Shown one piece after another: positions 43,481 to 55,965 of a stretch of 64,000 nt of DNA. The notes beneath the pieces were generated by a model that ran no database searches, was not told the origin of the DNA, and was given only the letters and a program-made list of their open reading frames with translations. The stretch's first letter is position 1. Every line of letters starts with the position of its first letter. The translations under genes and the position numbers were made by a program. Source of the DNA: Marinobacter salexigens (GTDB taxonomy: Bacteria; Pseudomonadota; Gammaproteobacteria; Pseudomonadales; Oleiphilaceae). The stretch is taken from contig NZ_JAHKPV010000021.1 of assembly GCF_018860765.1 (NCBI RefSeq), positions 62,001 to 126,000 on the forward strand, given 5' to 3'.

Positions 43481-44266
43481 ATGGGAATACTCAGTGGCAA
43501 GAAAGCACTTATCGTCGGCGTAGCCAGCAAATTGTCCATTGCATACGGTATTGCCGATGCCTTTGCCCGCGAAGGCGCGGAGCTGGCATTTACCTACCAG
43601 AACGAAAAACTGCAACCCAGAGTTGAGAAGTTCGCCGAGGGCTGGGGCAGCAAGCTCATCTTCCCTTGCGACGTTGCCAGCGATGAAGAAATCGAAAATG
43701 TGTTCAAAGAACTAAACAAGCACTGGGACAATATCGACATCATCGTTCATGCTGTTGGTTTTGCGCCAGGCCATGAGCTCGATGGCAACTATGTGGACGT
43801 CACCACTCGAGAGGGCTTCAAAATCGCCCACGACATCAGTTCCTACAGTTTTGTTGCTCTGGCCAAGGGTGCACGCTCCATGATGCACGAGGGCAGCTCT
43901 CTGCTAACGCTGAGCTACTTGGGCGCAGAGAAGGTTCTGCAAAACTATAATGTGATGGGCCTTGCCAAGGCCTCACTGGAAGCAAACGTGCGCTACATGG
44001 CTGCAAGTTTGGGCCGTGACGGCATTCGCGTAAACGGCATTTCCGCAGGACCGATCAGGACTCTGGCGGCATCGGGAATCAAGAGTTTCCGGAAAATGCT
44101 GGCTGAAAATGCCCGCCGCGCGCCCCTTCGCCGTAACGTGACTACAGACGAAGTGGGTAATGCAGCCGCCTTTCTGGCTTCTGACATGGCCAGCGGGATT
44201 ACCGGTGAGATTATGTACGTGGATGCCGGGTTCAATATTACCGGCATGGGCGAACTGGAAGAGTAA
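43481..44266 (+). CDS. fabI: Enoyl-ACP reductase (NADH)
   Basis: A 261-residue SDR-fold enzyme that reduces enoyl-ACP in the last step of each fatty-acid elongation cycle; target of triclosan. The nucleotide-binding [13 protein letters not shown] lies at residues ~13-25, and the active-site Tyr and Lys are in the [12 protein letters not shown] segment near 156-167. A strong terminator follows. The mltD-yej-fabI order is conserved with P. aeruginosa. Confidence 0.95.
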   Translation: MGILSGKKALIVGVASKLSIAYGIADAFAREGAELAFTYQNEKLQPRVEKFAEGWGSKLIFPCDVASDEEIENVFKELNKHWDNIDIIVHAVGFAPGHELDGNYVDVTTREGFKIAHDISSYSFVALAKGARSMMHEGSSLLTLSYLGAEKVLQNYNVMGLAKASLEANVRYMAASLGRDGIRVNGISAGPIRTLAASGIKSFRKMLAENARRAPLRRNVTTDEVGNAAAFLASDMASGITGEIMYVDAGFNITGMGELEE

Positions 44267-44291
44267 CGCTTAAAACTGTCCGCATTCAGGC

Positions 44292-44318
44292 AAAAAGCCA
44301 GCGCAACGCTGGCTTTTT
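44292..44318. terminator. Bidirectional Rho-independent terminator
   Basis: AAAAAGCCAGCG and CGCTGGCTTTTT form a 12-bp perfect stem around CAA, between convergent fabI and the PilZ gene. It serves fabI on the plus strand and the PilZ gene on the minus strand. Confidence 0.93.
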
Positions 44319-44346
44319 ACTAACCCTTATCCTCGTAAGTGCTTCG

Positions 44347-44760
44347 CTATGGCGGCTCAATAGCACTCGCCACTGCATCCGCCCACTCCACATAAGCCGT
44401 CTGATCCGACTGGATGATTTTAACACCCACTCGATAACCATCCTCAGCCGGTCGACACCAACTAACCTCCACCATGAGGACAAAGGGTTCCGCATAATTT
44501 ACCAGTTTAACGGACATCGGATGTAAGGCTCCCACTGACAGGTCCTTTTGAGTAAGCAAACAAAGCCCACTGGCCGAGATGTCACGCACTCCGCAAACTA
44601 TTTTCCGCAGGGGCGAAGCGACAACGCCTTCTGATGCAGGGTAGCCAGCTTCCAACTCCAGCATTGCTTGCGCCCGAGCAGTTAAGCGGTACTGGCGGCG
44701 TTTGTCTTGACCGCTGGCAGGATCGTCTGGCGTTCCAAACGTATAGTCAGTGTCATGCAT
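44347..44760 (-). CDS. PilZ domain protein
   Basis: A 137-residue protein with a PilZ domain, the c-di-GMP receptor fold. The RxxxR element is in KRRQYRLTARA near residue 22 and the second motif in DISASGLCLLT near 80 ([DN]xSxxG). The ATG at 44760 with AGGA six bases upstream is chosen; longer in-frame starts at 44787 and 44808 overlap the DUF1631 gene. With that gene it forms an operon, so the two probably act together in c-di-GMP signalling. Confidence 0.85.
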   Translation of the reverse strand: MHDTDYTFGTPDDPASGQDKRRQYRLTARAQAMLELEAGYPASEGVVASPLRKIVCGVRDISASGLCLLTQKDLSVGALHPMSVKLVNYAEPFVLMVEVSWCRPAEDGYRVGVKIIQSDQTAYVEWADAVASAIEPP

Positions 44761-44791
44761 TATTATTCCTGGCTTCTTGTTTGCCATGCGA

Positions 44792-46615
44792 TCAGCTACG
44801 CCCGACACGAATACGGCCGACCACTCTGCTTAGAGTGTCATCAAACTCAGAGGCGCCACCCAAAATACGAATTCTTTCCTCCACGATGCCCTGAACCAGC
44901 TCATCGTCCATAAACTCACGCCGGTTGAGCCCCAGCTTGTCGACGAAGATCAGTTTTCGGGATGCATTGGTTCTAACAGCCAGCTTAAACCTTGTCGCTG
45001 CAACAGCTGGCTGCCCGGATTCCACAGCAATCCAGGCACCGAGGCCTAGATCATCTACCTGCTTCTGCGCCAGTTGTGTTTTTTCAATGTGCACACGTTC
45101 CTGCTCAGCTTGAGCGTCTGCTAAGCGCTGGTCTTCCAACTTTTGGCGTTCGCGTTCCAAAACAGCCAGTCTCTCGGCTTCCTGCTGTTGGCGCTTTAGC
45201 TCGGCGGCTTCTCTTTCTTTTCTTAGAACATTGGCCTGAGCCTTCGCAGCAGCCGCCGCTTGTTCCCTTTGTTTTCGCTGTTTTTCACAGGCTGTTGCTA
45301 GCAGTTGGACAGTCTCTTCAAGCACATCACCAAAAGGTGTTGGATCCGGCAGCGGACGGATGCCCCCTTCCGCCTTGGACTGGCAGAAGGCTTGCCAAGG
45401 CTGAAGTCCCAACTTTACACCTGTACCGTTTGTCCAAAGGATTTCTGCAGTTTCTTCAAGCAGTGCACAAAAATAACGGCGTTGCTCCCCAGCCCCCTCA
45501 CCTTCAACAAACCAACTGCCCTCATAGGGTTCAAACTCTTTGTGCAGTGGTGGCACAAAATTAAGCCAGGCCGGGTTCCATAGAAAGCCGCCGCCCTCCG
45601 GCAAAGCATCAACCAACTCGGGCGTTTCACCCCGCAACCGAGACATCAAAACTGCCCCAATGCCCGCTAGCGAGTTTGGCGTTAAAGGGCGTTCAAATAC
45701 CCGCCCCCAAACATCTACCAAACGGTCACCTAGCTGCTCTCCAACATGGTAAAGCCGATCCCTATCTTTATCTGACAGTGACGGGTCTCCTACCCACACA
45801 AGCCACTCCAGCAATTTACTGCCATGCCGACAGGCCTCGCCAGTAACCCCGGAATCCCACACCGCCTGTTTGAGCAAACCTTGCCAGTGCTCGAAAATAA
45901 AACTAAGAACCGGCTGCGGCAGCTTTCTACCCTGCAGCGCACGGCCGATAAGAGCTCTGGAAGTTTGATCAGCCCGCCGTTGCCGCGCAGCTCCTTGTTC
46001 GGTTTCCAGCAGTCGCTGGCGCAGCTTACCGGTCTGGGCGCTGCGTCTGAATGAATCCTCCTGCCACTGACTACAAAAGGTATCCACCGCGACCGAGGTG
46101 CCAGACTCAAAACTGGTAGAAACTGCAGTAACCAAGGCATCCAGCTGATCCAGAAGAACTTTGGAGGAGCGCCCGCCAGAATCACTCCAACCTCTCCACT
46201 CCTGAAAGCTGTCTAGCCATACCAATAAGGTGTCGTTGAACGCTCGATGCCCATCAAGGTTCATTCGCCAGGCAAGATAAAACCTCAATCGGGCAATGCG
46301 GCGCACGATCTGTGTATGTAGCCCACTGGTTTTTAGGAAGACATCCATGATGCGATCAGCTACATAGGCTGCGTTGATCTGTCGTACCGACCAATCTAGG
46401 TCTACTGAACGGAGTAAATGGGTAACTCTCTCATCCCGCTGCTCTGTCCAGCATGAAGACAGCAGAGGTTGCCAATCGCTGGCAGTTTCAGGCGACAGTT
46501 TACCAGCGGGATAAGGAAGGTCAGGAACTCGAATGCCTGCAAGAACTTCATCAATTTTCTTAGCAACTGCCTTCCGTGTGGCCACCTGATTAGACTTCGG
46601 CCTGTTTTGTGACAT
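44792..46615 (-). CDS. DUF1631-type protein with coiled coil
   Basis: A 607-residue protein of the DUF1631 group. Residues ~1-390 are helical; ~410-530 is a Glu/Gln/Arg-rich coiled coil (KEREAAELKRQQQEAERLAV); and the C-terminal ~75 residues carry LGLGAWIAVESG and RKLIFVDKLGLNRREF, the PilZ-like strand pattern seen at the end of DUF1631 proteins. No enzymatic motif is seen. It is encoded upstream of and close to the PilZ gene, and divergent from the DAHP synthase gene. Confidence 0.75.
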   Translation of the reverse strand: MSQNRPKSNQVATRKAVAKKIDEVLAGIRVPDLPYPAGKLSPETASDWQPLLSSCWTEQRDERVTHLLRSVDLDWSVRQINAAYVADRIMDVFLKTSGLHTQIVRRIARLRFYLAWRMNLDGHRAFNDTLLVWLDSFQEWRGWSDSGGRSSKVLLDQLDALVTAVSTSFESGTSVAVDTFCSQWQEDSFRRSAQTGKLRQRLLETEQGAARQRRADQTSRALIGRALQGRKLPQPVLSFIFEHWQGLLKQAVWDSGVTGEACRHGSKLLEWLVWVGDPSLSDKDRDRLYHVGEQLGDRLVDVWGRVFERPLTPNSLAGIGAVLMSRLRGETPELVDALPEGGGFLWNPAWLNFVPPLHKEFEPYEGSWFVEGEGAGEQRRYFCALLEETAEILWTNGTGVKLGLQPWQAFCQSKAEGGIRPLPDPTPFGDVLEETVQLLATACEKQRKQREQAAAAAKAQANVLRKEREAAELKRQQQEAERLAVLERERQKLEDQRLADAQAEQERVHIEKTQLAQKQVDDLGLGAWIAVESGQPAVAATRFKLAVRTNASRKLIFVDKLGLNRREFMDDELVQGIVEERIRILGGASEFDDTLSRVVGRIRVGRS

Positions 46616-46788
46616 CCATTCCCCATGCTCAAGAAGCGTTGAAAAGGCCCAGTAAATAAAGCAGTATAACCAACTCGCCGGGGTTGGCCAGAGTCGGGTC
46701 CGGTGCTATTCGCGTTAATTTGTAGCCCTGTTTGAATATTGCACAGTTCAGCCGGGCAACACGATAAGAATCGGGGAAACAGCAAAAA

Positions 46789-47856
46789 ATGTCCGGCAAT
46801 AATCTTGAAAATCTGAACGTGGCGAGCCAAGAAGCACTGATTACCCCTGAAAAACTCAAACAGGATATGCCGCTAACCGGCAATGCTGCGCAAACTGTTG
46901 CAAACGGCCGTCAGGCTATTTACGACATTATTGACGGTAAAGACCACCGGTTGTTCCTCGTGGTGGGCCCCTGCTCAATTCATGATATTGACGCAGCAAG
47001 GGATTACGCCAACCGCCTCAAAAAGCTTGCAGACGAAGTTAGCGATACTCTGCTCATTGTTATGCGGGTGTATTTTGAAAAGCCACGGACCACTGTTGGC
47101 TGGAAAGGTCTTATCAATGACCCACACTTGAATGACACCTTTGATATCGAACGTGGTCTGCACCTTGGTAGACGCCTATTACTCGACATCAATGAGCTCG
47201 GGTTGCCGGTTGCTACCGAAGCCCTGGACCCCATTTCGCCCCAGTATCTTCAAGACTCGATTGCCTGGTCGGCGATTGGTGCCCGTACCACTGAATCCCA
47301 AACCCACCGCGAGATGAGCAGTGGCCTATCGATGGCGATCGGTTTCAAAAACGGTACAGATGGCAGCTTGGATGTAGCTGTGAATGCTATGAAGTCTGTC
47401 TCCTACCCACATAGCTTTTTGGGCATCGACCAGCAGGGCCAAGTTGCAATAATCCGCACCAAAGGCAACCAATACGGGCATGTAGTGCTTCGTGGCGGTG
47501 GTGGAAAACCGAATTATGACTCGGTTAGCGTAACCCTCTGCGAGCAAGCATTAGAGAAAGCTGGCTTGCGCAAATCCATCATGGTGGATTGCAGTCATGC
47601 CAACTCCAGCAAGGACCCGGCTATCCAGCCGATGGTTATGCAGGATGTCAGCCATCAGATCCTCGAAGGCAACAAGTCAATTCAGAGCCTGATGATTGAA
47701 AGCAATATCAACTGGGGCAACCAGTCTATTCCTGAAAACCTTTCAGACTTGAAATACGGCGTGTCGGTAACCGACGCCTGTATCGACTGGGAGACCACGG
47801 AAAAAGCCATTCGCGAGATGCGCGACAAGCTAAAAGACGTTCTTCCCAAGCGCTAA
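46789..47856 (+). CDS. aroG: 3-deoxy-7-phosphoheptulonate synthase (class I)
   Basis: A 355-residue DAHP synthase that condenses PEP and erythrose-4-phosphate, the first step of aromatic biosynthesis. Signatures are VVGPCSIHD near residue 62, YFEKPRTTVGWKGLINDP near 95, GARTTESQTHREMSSG near 165 and VDCSHANSSKD near 266. The family has paralogues with different feedback inhibition (aroF, aroG, aroH); which one this is cannot be decided by eye. The gene is convergent with cobA, with only three bases between the two stop codons. Confidence 0.9.
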   Translation: MSGNNLENLNVASQEALITPEKLKQDMPLTGNAAQTVANGRQAIYDIIDGKDHRLFLVVGPCSIHDIDAARDYANRLKKLADEVSDTLLIVMRVYFEKPRTTVGWKGLINDPHLNDTFDIERGLHLGRRLLLDINELGLPVATEALDPISPQYLQDSIAWSAIGARTTESQTHREMSSGLSMAIGFKNGTDGSLDVAVNAMKSVSYPHSFLGIDQQGQVAIIRTKGNQYGHVVLRGGGGKPNYDSVSVTLCEQALEKAGLRKSIMVDCSHANSSKDPAIQPMVMQDVSHQILEGNKSIQSLMIESNINWGNQSIPENLSDLKYGVSVTDACIDWETTEKAIREMRDKLKDVLPKR

Positions 47857-47859
47857 CAT

Positions 47860-50003
<2,144 letters not shown>

Positions 50004-50089
50004 TTACGGTTTGCGATGTGTTTAGAATAACTCGCCATTATACCTGTGCGGGCGCTTGTGGCTAGCGTTGGCGCAAGCCTACACGGGTT

Positions 50090-51427
50090 TCAGGTATGGC
50101 GTTTTCTTGGGCTTTGTTCGTTGAGGGTGTCAAGCCTCTGGCGCTTCTCGGCGAGTTTGATTTCCAAACCACGGTTAACAGGCTCATAGTAACGGCGCTG
50201 GTGGATGGCCTCTGGCAAATAGGACTCGCCTGCAGCAAAAGCATCCGGTTCATGATGGGCGTAGCGGTAGGAGTCGCCGTGGCCCATGCTTTTCAACAGT
50301 TTGGTGGGCGCATTGCGCAAATGCACAGGCACCTCGTAATCCGGATCCTTGCGTATGTCGGCCATGCACTCATTGTAGGCCTTATAAACCGCATCACTTT
50401 TCGGTGACAACGCCAGATACGTCACAGCTTGTGCTAGTGCCAACTCACCTTCCGGGCTGCCCAAGCGCTCCTGAACATCCCAGGCTTCCATGCTTAGCTG
50501 CAGTGCTCGCGGGTCTGCGTTACCTATATCTTCGCTTGCAATACGCACCAAACGGCGGGCAACGTAGAGTGGATCGCAGCCCCCATCGAGCATCCGGCAC
50601 AACCAATATAGCGCGCCGTCCGGATCAGACCCCCTAACAGACTTGTGCAGCGCTGATATCTGGTCGTAGAAAACATCCCCGCCTTTATCAAAACGCCGCA
50701 AACTGGTTTGCATTACCTGCTCAAGGTGTTCTGCATTTACCCGGTTCACTCCATGGCTGTCCGGCTCGGCCAAATCAGCCGATATCTCTAAAATATTCAG
50801 TGCTCTGCGAGCATCGCCGCCAGATGCAGCTGCCATAACCTTCAGCACATCATCAGCGACGGCAAGCTGACCGCTAAAGCCCTCCTCTGAACTGAGTGCG
50901 CGACTGAGCAAACGTAGAATGTCCGTTTCTTCCAGATTTTTGAGCACATAGACACGGGTTCGGGAAAGCAGAGCGCTGTTGAGCTCAAACGAGGGGTTTT
51001 CCGTAGTGGCACCAACGAAAATAAACGTGCCGTCTTCTATGTGCGGCAAAAAAGCGTCTTGCTGGCCTTTATTAAAGCGGTGAACTTCATCCACGAATAA
51101 AAGCGTATCCTGCCCCTGTGATTGCTTGCGATTACGGGCACGCTCTACAATAGCGCGAATATCTTTAACGCCGCTAAGCACTGCAGAAACTGTTTCAAAG
51201 CTGAGATTACCAACGCTGGCAAGGAGCCTTGCAAAGGTGGTCTTGCCAACTCCCGGCGGCCCCCACAGAATCATAGAGTGGAGCTGGCCCTGCTCCACTG
51301 CCCGGCGAAGAGGCTTTCCCGGGCCCACAAGGTGAACCTGCCCAACGTAATCTTCAAGACTTTCGGGGCGCATGCGCGCCGCCAGAGGCCGGAATCCGAC
51401 CTGCTCTGAGAACAGGCTGTTTTGCAT
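50090..51427 (-). CDS. rarA: Replication-associated recombination protein A (MgsA/WHIP AAA+ ATPase)
   Basis: A 445-residue AAA+ ATPase acting at stalled replication forks. Walker A is GPPGVGKTTF near residue 56, Walker B LLFVDEVHRFNKGQQD near 109, and the family-typical SVRGSDPDGALYWLCRMLDGG near 265. It starts directly after the lolA stop, with one base between. In other pseudomonads crcB lies next; it is not seen in the ~100-base gap to serS. Confidence 0.94.
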   Translation of the reverse strand: MQNSLFSEQVGFRPLAARMRPESLEDYVGQVHLVGPGKPLRRAVEQGQLHSMILWGPPGVGKTTFARLLASVGNLSFETVSAVLSGVKDIRAIVERARNRKQSQGQDTLLFVDEVHRFNKGQQDAFLPHIEDGTFIFVGATTENPSFELNSALLSRTRVYVLKNLEETDILRLLSRALSSEEGFSGQLAVADDVLKVMAAASGGDARRALNILEISADLAEPDSHGVNRVNAEHLEQVMQTSLRRFDKGGDVFYDQISALHKSVRGSDPDGALYWLCRMLDGGCDPLYVARRLVRIASEDIGNADPRALQLSMEAWDVQERLGSPEGELALAQAVTYLALSPKSDAVYKAYNECMADIRKDPDYEVPVHLRNAPTKLLKSMGHGDSYRYAHHEPDAFAAGESYLPEAIHQRRYYEPVNRGLEIKLAEKRQRLDTLNEQSPRKRHT

Positions 51428-51428
51428 T

Positions 51429-52088
51429 TCAGCTTTCGTCCCGAATTACGTCAACGCCCTCCGGGTACTCAAGAGAAAACACGCTTTTTTCCACCGCCTC
51501 GTTAAGCCGGATGTGATCAAAACTCAACACACTAAGCTGGGACAAAGAATCCTGCATGCGCATTTCTTGCAATTCGCTCTTGAAGAATGTCAGGCGCAAG
51601 GACACAAACAACGAATCTTCGCTTTTCGGTTGGAGTGTAAACTCCCGGATGTCGTCACTGATTTCGCGACCGGACACCCGGTAGGTCTCTTCCAGATTGT
51701 CGACCTCGCCACTCAGTAGCAATGCTGGCGTAGTTTGAACGCGGTCGTCGAGGTTGTGAACGGTTACCTGTTCCAGGTCAGGGTCATAGACCTCAACACT
51801 GTCGCCGTCACTGACGATAAACTGTGATAGCGGAGCACTGGTTTCCCAGTAAAACAAGCCCGGCCGTTTGGCTTTCAAGGAACCACGGGTTTCCTGAACT
51901 TTACTTCCATTCTCGTTAACCACAATTTGAATAAAGTCTGCTTGATAGGTTTCGTAACTACCCAGCAAAGAGGCCAATTCCGCCGTCGCACCGGTTTTCC
52001 CAGATGCCGCCGCTGAACTGCTGAACACCAGAGCAAAGGTCAATGCCGTCACTAGAGCTGATAGGTGCTTTAATAAATATTGTTGCAT
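51429..52088 (-). CDS. lolA: Outer-membrane lipoprotein carrier protein LolA
   Basis: A 219-residue periplasmic chaperone that shuttles lipoproteins from LolCDE to LolB. A signal peptide (~1-27, ending SSAAAS) precedes the beta-rich domain with YETYQADFIQIV and KRPGLFYWETSAPLSQFIVSDGD. The ATG at 52088 is chosen because it follows an AGGAG and leads straight into the signal sequence; an in-frame GTG at 52136 lies inside ftsK. It sits between ftsK and rarA, a conserved order. Confidence 0.92.
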   Translation of the reverse strand: MQQYLLKHLSALVTALTFALVFSSSAAASGKTGATAELASLLGSYETYQADFIQIVVNENGSKVQETRGSLKAKRPGLFYWETSAPLSQFIVSDGDSVEVYDPDLEQVTVHNLDDRVQTTPALLLSGEVDNLEETYRVSGREISDDIREFTLQPKSEDSLFVSLRLTFFKSELQEMRMQDSLSQLSVLSFDHIRLNEAVEKSVFSLEYPEGVDVIRDES

Positions 52089-52101
52089 AAAACTACGACT
52101 C

Positions 52102-54690
52102 CTAATCTCTCGGTGGGGGTGGCGCCAGCACCTCACGGGCGCCGTTGTGGCCCGCTGAACTGACTACCCCGGATGCTTCCATAGCTTCGACCAGATTGGC
52201 CGCCCGGTTATAACCTATCTTGAATTTTCTCTGTACGGAGGAAATAGAAACCCGACGCCCTTCTGTCACGAACGCAACGGCTTCATCGAAAAGCGCATCA
52301 CCTTCACTGTCCCCACCCTCAGATAGGGTTGGAACCCCAGGTAGATGTTCGCCTTCAGCGCCGCTAAGAACATCATCCACATAGACAGGCTCACCCCGGG
52401 CTTTCCATGCACTCACTACCCGGTGGACTTCATCATCATCCACAAAGGCGCCGTGAACACGCACGGGAAGCCCCGAGCCAGGAGGTAGATAAAGCATGTC
52501 GCCATGCCCAAGAAGCTGCTCCGCCCCGCCTTGGTCAAGAACGGTTCGTGAGTCAATCTTGGAGGACACTTGAAATGACATACGGGTCGGAATGTTGGCT
52601 TTGATCAAGCCAGTAATCACGTCCACCGAAGGTCTTTGGGTTGCCAATATTAAATGAATGCCTGCTGCCCTCGCCTTCTGTGCAATTCGAGCAATCAACT
52701 CTTCAACTTTTTTGCCCACAATCATCATCATGTCGGCAAATTCGTCAATTACTACAACGATAAACGGCAAATGCTCAAGTTCGGGGCGTTCTTGCTCGTC
52801 ATTCGCCAAAAATTCGTCTGGCTTCCAGAGGGGGTCAAGTAGCGGTTCACCTGCTTCCGCCGCATCTTTTACCTTGCGGTTGTAGCCCGCAAGGTTACGC
52901 ACGCCCAGACTTGCCAATAGTCGATACCTGCGTTCCATTTCGGCCACACACCAACGCAGTGCATTTGCGGCCTCTTTCATATCGGTAACCACCGGAGCCA
53001 GTAGGTGAGGAATGCCGTCATAAATGCTGAGCTCCAGCATCTTGGGGTCTACCATAATGAAACGAACATCTTCAGGCCCGGCCTTCAACAGCATGCTTAA
53101 CAGCATGGCATTAACCCCGACCGACTTACCGGAGCCAGTGGTACCGGCAACCAACAGGTGCGGCATTTTTGCCAGATTCGCAACCATGGGGTTGCCGCCG
53201 ATGTCGTTACCCAGCGCCATGGTTAACGCCGAACTGGATTCACTGAACACTCTTGCGCTGAGCACTTCGCTAAGGCGAACTATTTCCCGCTTTTCGTTGG
53301 GAATCTCGATACCCACTACCGACTTACCCGGAATAACTTCTACAACTCTCACACTTAAAACCGCAAGAGAGCGAGCCAAGTCTTTGGCAAGGTTGGAAAT
53401 TTTACTAACCTTGACGCCCGCGGCAGGTTTAATCTCAAAGCGAGTGATAACCGGGCCGGGGTTTACTTCAACTACCTCGGCAGAAACACCAAAATCACCC
53501 AGCTTTTCCTCAAGCAGGCGCGACATATGCTCCAAAGCTTCTTCGGAATACCCACTCTCCTTTTGCTCTTCAGGCGGGTCGAGCAGCGAGATAGGAGGAA
53601 TGGGGCTTTCTATATCCTCAAGAAGAGACGGTTGAGAATTTTTACCAGTCTTTACTTGTCCTGACTGCTCGTCTTTCTTGAAAGGCGATATTTTCAGCGA
53701 ACGACCTTCCGGTGTTTTACCCTTATCGGCTGACGGCTTCTGATCACGGGTTTTCACGGGCGCCTCATCCCGGGAACTGAAGCTTTCGAGCCGTGCGGGT
53801 TCTGGACCACCTCCCGCAGAGAAACCTTCAAGTGCTGGCTCTATGCGCTCATCCGCCGGTTTTGTAGGCTTGGCTTTCGCCTTGTTACCTGACCCGAACC
53901 CGGGAAGGCTATGCCACCAGCGTTTATTTGGCGTGTCCGCGCTATTATCTGTACTCGATGAAGCCAATGATGCGGCAGATTTTGCTTTTTGAGCCGGTGG
54001 GCTCTGCGAAGGTTCCGGGATCTTCTCGGGGGTGGCCTTTGTTTTATTAGATTGCATTAGGCCTTTAAGATATTGCCCAAACCGCAATGTCAGCCCGCCA
54101 AGTTGATCCATAAGCCAGAACCATGAAAGCCCGACCGTCACAGTCAGTGCAAACAAAAAGATGGCAATAAGCAGAAGTGTGGTCGCAGGAAGGTTAAAAA
54201 ACCGAACCATCGCGTCTGAAACGACAGTACCAAGCACCCCGCCCGAGGAAGCGCCTAAGCCAAAAACAGAATAAAGCGAAAGCAAGCTCGTAGCGGACAA
54301 TAGGATTAGCAAAAAACCGCCAAAACGCATCAAAAACAGCGGCCAATGCAGATCCAGAGACTCGTTCCGAAGGCGGATAAGCATGATGGCATAGCCTGCG
54401 ACCATCATCGGAAACAAATAGGCTACGTGGCCGAAAAAATCCATTAATAGGCTTGCGAGCCAAGCACCGGATCGTCCTGCCGCGTTAAGCACACTCGTCT
54501 CGTGACCGATGCTGGCCCAACCCGGATCTGCAGGATTGAAGGTAACCAGTGCCATAGCCAGATAAATGCAAAAGGCTATGAGCCCAATTACCGCACCTTC
54601 ACGGGCACCCTGTGCAGCAAGGCGGCGAAAACGCAGTTGCTTGTCTGTAAGTTGCTGGGGTGATTGCTTCGCTTTTGCAGATTCGGCCAT
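52102..54690 (-). CDS. ftsK: DNA translocase FtsK
   Basis: An 862-residue septal DNA pump for chromosome-dimer resolution. The N-terminal membrane domain (~30-200) has four to five TM segments, followed by a Pro/Lys/Ser-rich linker (~215-370). The motor has Walker [17 protein letters not shown] near residue 517 and Walker B-type [14 protein letters not shown] near 645. The C-terminal gamma winged helix includes [22 protein letters not shown] and reads KOPS sites. The short linker is normal for this group. Confidence 0.96.
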   Translation of the reverse strand: MAESAKAKQSPQQLTDKQLRFRRLAAQGAREGAVIGLIAFCIYLAMALVTFNPADPGWASIGHETSVLNAAGRSGAWLASLLMDFFGHVAYLFPMMVAGYAIMLIRLRNESLDLHWPLFLMRFGGFLLILLSATSLLSLYSVFGLGASSGGVLGTVVSDAMVRFFNLPATTLLLIAIFLFALTVTVGLSWFWLMDQLGGLTLRFGQYLKGLMQSNKTKATPEKIPEPSQSPPAQKAKSAASLASSSTDNSADTPNKRWWHSLPGFGSGNKAKAKPTKPADERIEPALEGFSAGGGPEPARLESFSSRDEAPVKTRDQKPSADKGKTPEGRSLKISPFKKDEQSGQVKTGKNSQPSLLEDIESPIPPISLLDPPEEQKESGYSEEALEHMSRLLEEKLGDFGVSAEVVEVNPGPVITRFEIKPAAGVKVSKISNLAKDLARSLAVLSVRVVEVIPGKSVVGIEIPNEKREIVRLSEVLSARVFSESSSALTMALGNDIGGNPMVANLAKMPHLLVAGTTGSGKSVGVNAMLLSMLLKAGPEDVRFIMVDPKMLELSIYDGIPHLLAPVVTDMKEAANALRWCVAEMERRYRLLASLGVRNLAGYNRKVKDAAEAGEPLLDPLWKPDEFLANDEQERPELEHLPFIVVVIDEFADMMMIVGKKVEELIARIAQKARAAGIHLILATQRPSVDVITGLIKANIPTRMSFQVSSKIDSRTVLDQGGAEQLLGHGDMLYLPPGSGLPVRVHGAFVDDDEVHRVVSAWKARGEPVYVDDVLSGAEGEHLPGVPTLSEGGDSEGDALFDEAVAFVTEGRRVSISSVQRKFKIGYNRAANLVEAMEASGVVSSAGHNGAREVLAPPPPRD

Positions 54691-54703
54691 GAATGCTCAA
54701 ACG

Positions 54704-55939
54704 TTAAGTGTTGCTTGCGTTCTGAAGAGTCTGAAAACCCCGGTACAAATCTGTTTTCAGATCTTCGACTGCTTCTATTCCCACCGAAACCCGTAAGAGG
54801 TTTTCGGTTATACCCGCTCTGGCTTTATCTTCCGGAGACAAGCGCCCGTGGGTAGTGGTCGCCGGATGTGTAATGGTGGTCTTAACGTCGCCCAAGTTCG
54901 CAGTAATTGAAATCATCCGGGTCGCATCGATAAACGTCCACGCTTCTTCCCGACCACCCTTCAAACAAAATGACAGCACCCCACCAAACCCTTTCTGCTG
55001 TTTTTTTGCAAGAGCGTGCTGCGGATGGCTTTCGAGTCCGGCGTAGTAAACGTGCTCTACTTCCGGCTGCTGCTCTAGCCACTTAGCCAACTCTAACGCA
55101 TTGTCACAGTGGGCTCGCATACGGATTGGTAAGGTTTCCAAGCCTTTGTGGAATACCCAGGCATTGAACGGGCTCATAGTGGGGCCAGCAGACCTTAAAA
55201 AGCCATACACTTCGTCCATAAGCTTGGCCGGACCGACCACCACACCGCCTACACAGCGGCCCTGACCATCCAAATACTTGGTTGCCGAGTGGATAACGAT
55301 ATCCGCACCATGTTCTAAAGGCCGCTGTAATACCGGCGTTAGGAAGCAGTTATCGACCACGAACAATGCGTTATTATCATGGGCAAGCTTTGCCAACGCC
55401 GCCATATCGGCCACTTCGCAAAGTGGATTAGACGGGGTTTCAACAAACAGCATACGAGTATTTGAACGCACTGCCGAATCCCAATCTTGTGTATCCGTCA
55501 GGCTCACAAATGTGGTTTCAACACCAAACTTAGCCATGTATTTCTGGAACAGCACATTGGTGGTTCCGAATACACCCCGTGAGCAAATCACATGATCACC
55601 ACTTTTCAGCAGTGCCATACAAGTGCTGAGAATGGCAGCCATACCTGAAGATGTTGCAACCGCTCGATCGCCACCTTCCATCGCAGCTATGCGGCCTTCG
55701 AACGCCTGAACCGTAGGATTGGTAAACCGGGAATAGATGTTACCCGGCTCGTCGCCACCAAAACGAGCCGCCGCTTGGGCCGCACTACCGTAGACAAAGC
55801 TCGATGTGGGAAAAATAGCATCGCTGTGCTCAAGCTGAGCGGTACGCAGTTGCCCTGCCCTCACCGCCAAAGTATCCAGAGACATACCCTCAAGATCCGA
55901 TTCGGGAATCTGGACAGTTTCTTCGCGATGAAAAGTCAT
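54704..55939 (-). CDS. metZ: O-succinylhomoserine sulfhydrylase
   Basis: A 411-residue PLP enzyme making homocysteine directly from O-succinylhomoserine and sulfide. The PLP lysine is in IHSATKYLDGQGRCVGG near residue 220, and RFTNPTVQAFEGRIAAMEGGD near 72 is typical of the Cys/Met family. Linkage to purF and cvpA as in Pseudomonas supports metZ over cystathionine gamma-synthase. Its sulfide would come from CysI and its product feed MetH, both in this window. Confidence 0.93.
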   Translation of the reverse strand: MTFHREETVQIPESDLEGMSLDTLAVRAGQLRTAQLEHSDAIFPTSSFVYGSAAQAAARFGGDEPGNIYSRFTNPTVQAFEGRIAAMEGGDRAVATSSGMAAILSTCMALLKSGDHVICSRGVFGTTNVLFQKYMAKFGVETTFVSLTDTQDWDSAVRSNTRMLFVETPSNPLCEVADMAALAKLAHDNNALFVVDNCFLTPVLQRPLEHGADIVIHSATKYLDGQGRCVGGVVVGPAKLMDEVYGFLRSAGPTMSPFNAWVFHKGLETLPIRMRAHCDNALELAKWLEQQPEVEHVYYAGLESHPQHALAKKQQKGFGGVLSFCLKGGREEAWTFIDATRMISITANLGDVKTTITHPATTTHGRLSPEDKARAGITENLLRVSVGIEAVEDLKTDLYRGFQTLQNASNT

Positions 55940-55965
55940 GAGCGTCTCCTGATAAGGCTCGGTAA

